DNA of 64,000 bases from Diploptera punctata (Eukaryota > Arthropoda > Insecta > Blattodea > Blaberidae), in the NCBI GenBank assembly GCA_030220185.1, contig JASPKZ010007548.1:186001-250000 (forward strand). Reading direction: 5' to 3'. Shown here in pieces: positions 63,601 to 64,000 of this stretch (position 1 is the stretch's first letter; every line of letters begins with the position of its first letter). The translations under genes were made by a program, and so were the position numbers. A model generated the notes under the pieces. It had not been told where the DNA came from and made no database searches. It saw only the letters and a list, made by a program, of their open reading frames with translations.

Positions 63601-64000
63601 TGAATTTAATGTTTTGTTTCCTTTCTTTCATACCTATTTTCACCTGATTTTATAAAGTTTAATTTTTAATTAAGTAACAAAATTTCTCATAAAGTTTTTA
63701 AAAAATGGCTATCATATGCTATAGAGTGAAGTTGAGTAATGCTATAATTACGTGTGTTACTATGACAACAGTAATTAATGATGATATGTTTTCATCATAT
63801 AAATCATCTAAGTAAAGAATTTTCCTTTCTTTAAGCCCAAACTCATTTAGTAACACATGATAACTAATTGAATAATGTTATACATAGTAGAACAAACTCA
63901 GCCAACCGTGCATATTATGCCTTTTTTTACTTACAATAAAGAATAAAATAATTTCAGGTGATATTAAAATAAATATTTATAAAACTATAATTGGCCACAG
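63601..64000. other. AT-rich intron, nothing recognised
   Basis: No supported feature up to the window edge. Confidence 0.4.

Overview
The window looks like a piece of a large, repeat-rich insect genome, probably a polyneopteran such as a cockroach, termite, stick insect or orthopteran. That placement rests on intron size and repeat content and is weak. No bacterial, organellar or viral gene set is visible. The only recognisable host gene is on the minus strand: a Down syndrome cell adhesion molecule (Dscam) family gene. Nine exons can be placed. In transcription order they are 56656-56856 (second half of an FNIII domain, FN3), 52346-52642 (FN4), 50128-50397 (Ig10), 40109-40549 (FN5 and start of FN6), 38051-38191 (rest of FN6), 31850-31999 (juxtamembrane and transmembrane) and three cytoplasmic exons at 24527-24679, 22186-22325 and 611-758. 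The order FN-Ig-FN-FN-TM is diagnostic of Dscam, and all splice sites and codon phases agree. Both ends of the gene lie outside the window. The paralogue is not resolved.

The introns, up to about 21 kb, are packed with nested transposable elements. The dominant family is Penelope-like retroelements (PLEs). The longest copy (42381-44690) has a reverse transcriptase with YVDD, a GIY-YIG endonuclease and a 3' end with a hammerhead-ribozyme-like motif. Around twenty-five shorter PLE pieces follow, most of them two-armed inverted structures with hammerhead-like cores (CUGANGA, stem, GAAA, tiny stem III, NUH) in one or both arms. At 20438-21380 the motif forms a strict 67-bp tandem array. Several insertions have direct repeats of about 12 bp.

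Other elements recognised are Tc1-like transposons (one with an intact 339-codon DD34E transposase, 29137-30769), a piggyBac-like relic and a piggyBac-type MITE with TTAA targets, three copies of a PIF/Harbinger-like element, two hAT-like elements with 8-bp duplications, a pogo/Tigger-like MITE, a mariner-type MITE, a large foldback element ending CACTG, many decayed non-LTR fragments, at least four tRNA-related SINE families, a 5S rRNA-derived fragment and an intron-containing tRNA-Tyr-like sequence.

Region by region: 0-9 kb holds a duplicated transposase HTH fragment, the last visible cytoplasmic exon, MITEs and the piggyBac relic. 9-22 kb holds SINEs, PLE pairs and the ribozyme array. 22-32 kb holds two cytoplasmic exons, the TM exon, a foldback element and Tc1. 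32-46 kb holds tRNA-like inverted repeats, FN5-FN6 exons, a hAT element and the main PLE. 46-53 kb holds SINEs, a transposase broken by a hAT-like element, Ig10 and FN4. 53-64 kb is mostly featureless AT-rich intron with the FN3 exon, a dead Tc1 element and two PLE palindromes near the right edge. The elements do not form a pathway with the host gene. Their relevance to it is as intron bulk, as inverted repeats around exons and as neighbours of splice sites.
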